In this document: positions 34,353-34,354 of the stretch, one piece after another
How positions within the stretch are numbered: the stretch's first letter is position 1
Layout of the letters: every line of letters begins with the position of its first letter
DNA from: Bacteroidota bacterium
GTDB lineage: Bacteria; Bacteroidota; Bacteroidia; Bacteroidales; CAIXZF01
Reading direction: 5' to 3'
Length of the DNA stretch: 34,354 nucleotides
NCBI GenBank assembly: GCA_026391855.1
Contig: JAPLDE010000071.1
Coordinates: 47,896-82,249 of the forward strand
The notes under the pieces: model-generated
What the model saw: the letters and a program-made list of their open reading frames with translations, nothing else
Told to the model about the DNA's origin: nothing
Databases searched by the model: none
Made by a program: the position numbers and the translations under genes

Positions 34353-34354
34353 GT

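Overview
The window reads as chromosome of a Bacteroidota bacterium, most likely a free-living Bacteroidales-type organism. Supporting signs are promoters of the TAnnTTTG type, a GLPGLI protein beside an outer-membrane TonB-type receptor, a seven-repeat SBBP protein with a type IX secretion sorting tail, a Bacteroidota-type xylose operon, and coaX followed by an outer-membrane barrel gene. No organism can be named from this sequence alone.

Layout. 1-3457: end of a GLPGLI protein and a TonB-dependent-receptor-like barrel. 3532-4756 (minus): AAA+ ATPase behind a 15-bp-spaced triple repeat. 4855-7291: DEAD-box RNA helicase with a structured leader, a TerB-like small protein, a nested inverted repeat and a 41-residue basic protein. 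7378-10709: a broken SDR gene, a 65-residue membrane protein and a large GT-C-like membrane protein. 10727-17830 (minus): a three-gene signalling operon made of a PAS/GAF histidine kinase, an Rcp1-like receiver and a 1521-residue hybrid kinase. 18105-22409: xylose operon xylB-xylA-xylE in which xylB is intact but xylA and xylE each carry a frame-breaking internal deletion. 22483-24180 (minus): SBBP/T9SS protein.

24209-31817 is an accessory region next to the 3' end of tRNA-Phe. It holds a duplicated tail of a Fic gene, a frameshifted VOC protein, an uncharacterised membrane protein, two genes that lost their 5' halves at one junction, an AbiE type IV toxin-antitoxin pair, a 34-bp perfect palindrome, a 24-bp tandem array resembling an IS21-type end, an integrase tail, an intact Fic gene with four operator-like repeats, and a four-gene operon of CcbP-like, zinc-ribbon, unknown and DUF6155-like genes, the last cut by a nonsense codon. 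31944-34352 returns to core genome: tRNA-Phe with promoter and terminator, 7-bp and 8-bp satellites, coaX and an outer-membrane protein gene.

The most striking overall property is the number of otherwise clean genes with a single disruption (SDR, xylA, xylE, VOC, DUF6155, and the divergent pair at 25.8 kb). Either this is a recently decaying or rearranging stretch, or the assembly has local errors; read mapping would decide. Less conventional candidates are the CcbP-like/DUF6155 operon, the self-regulation motifs of the Fic and ATPase genes, and the hairpin region before the 41-residue protein. Family names are from recognition by eye; no database search was run.
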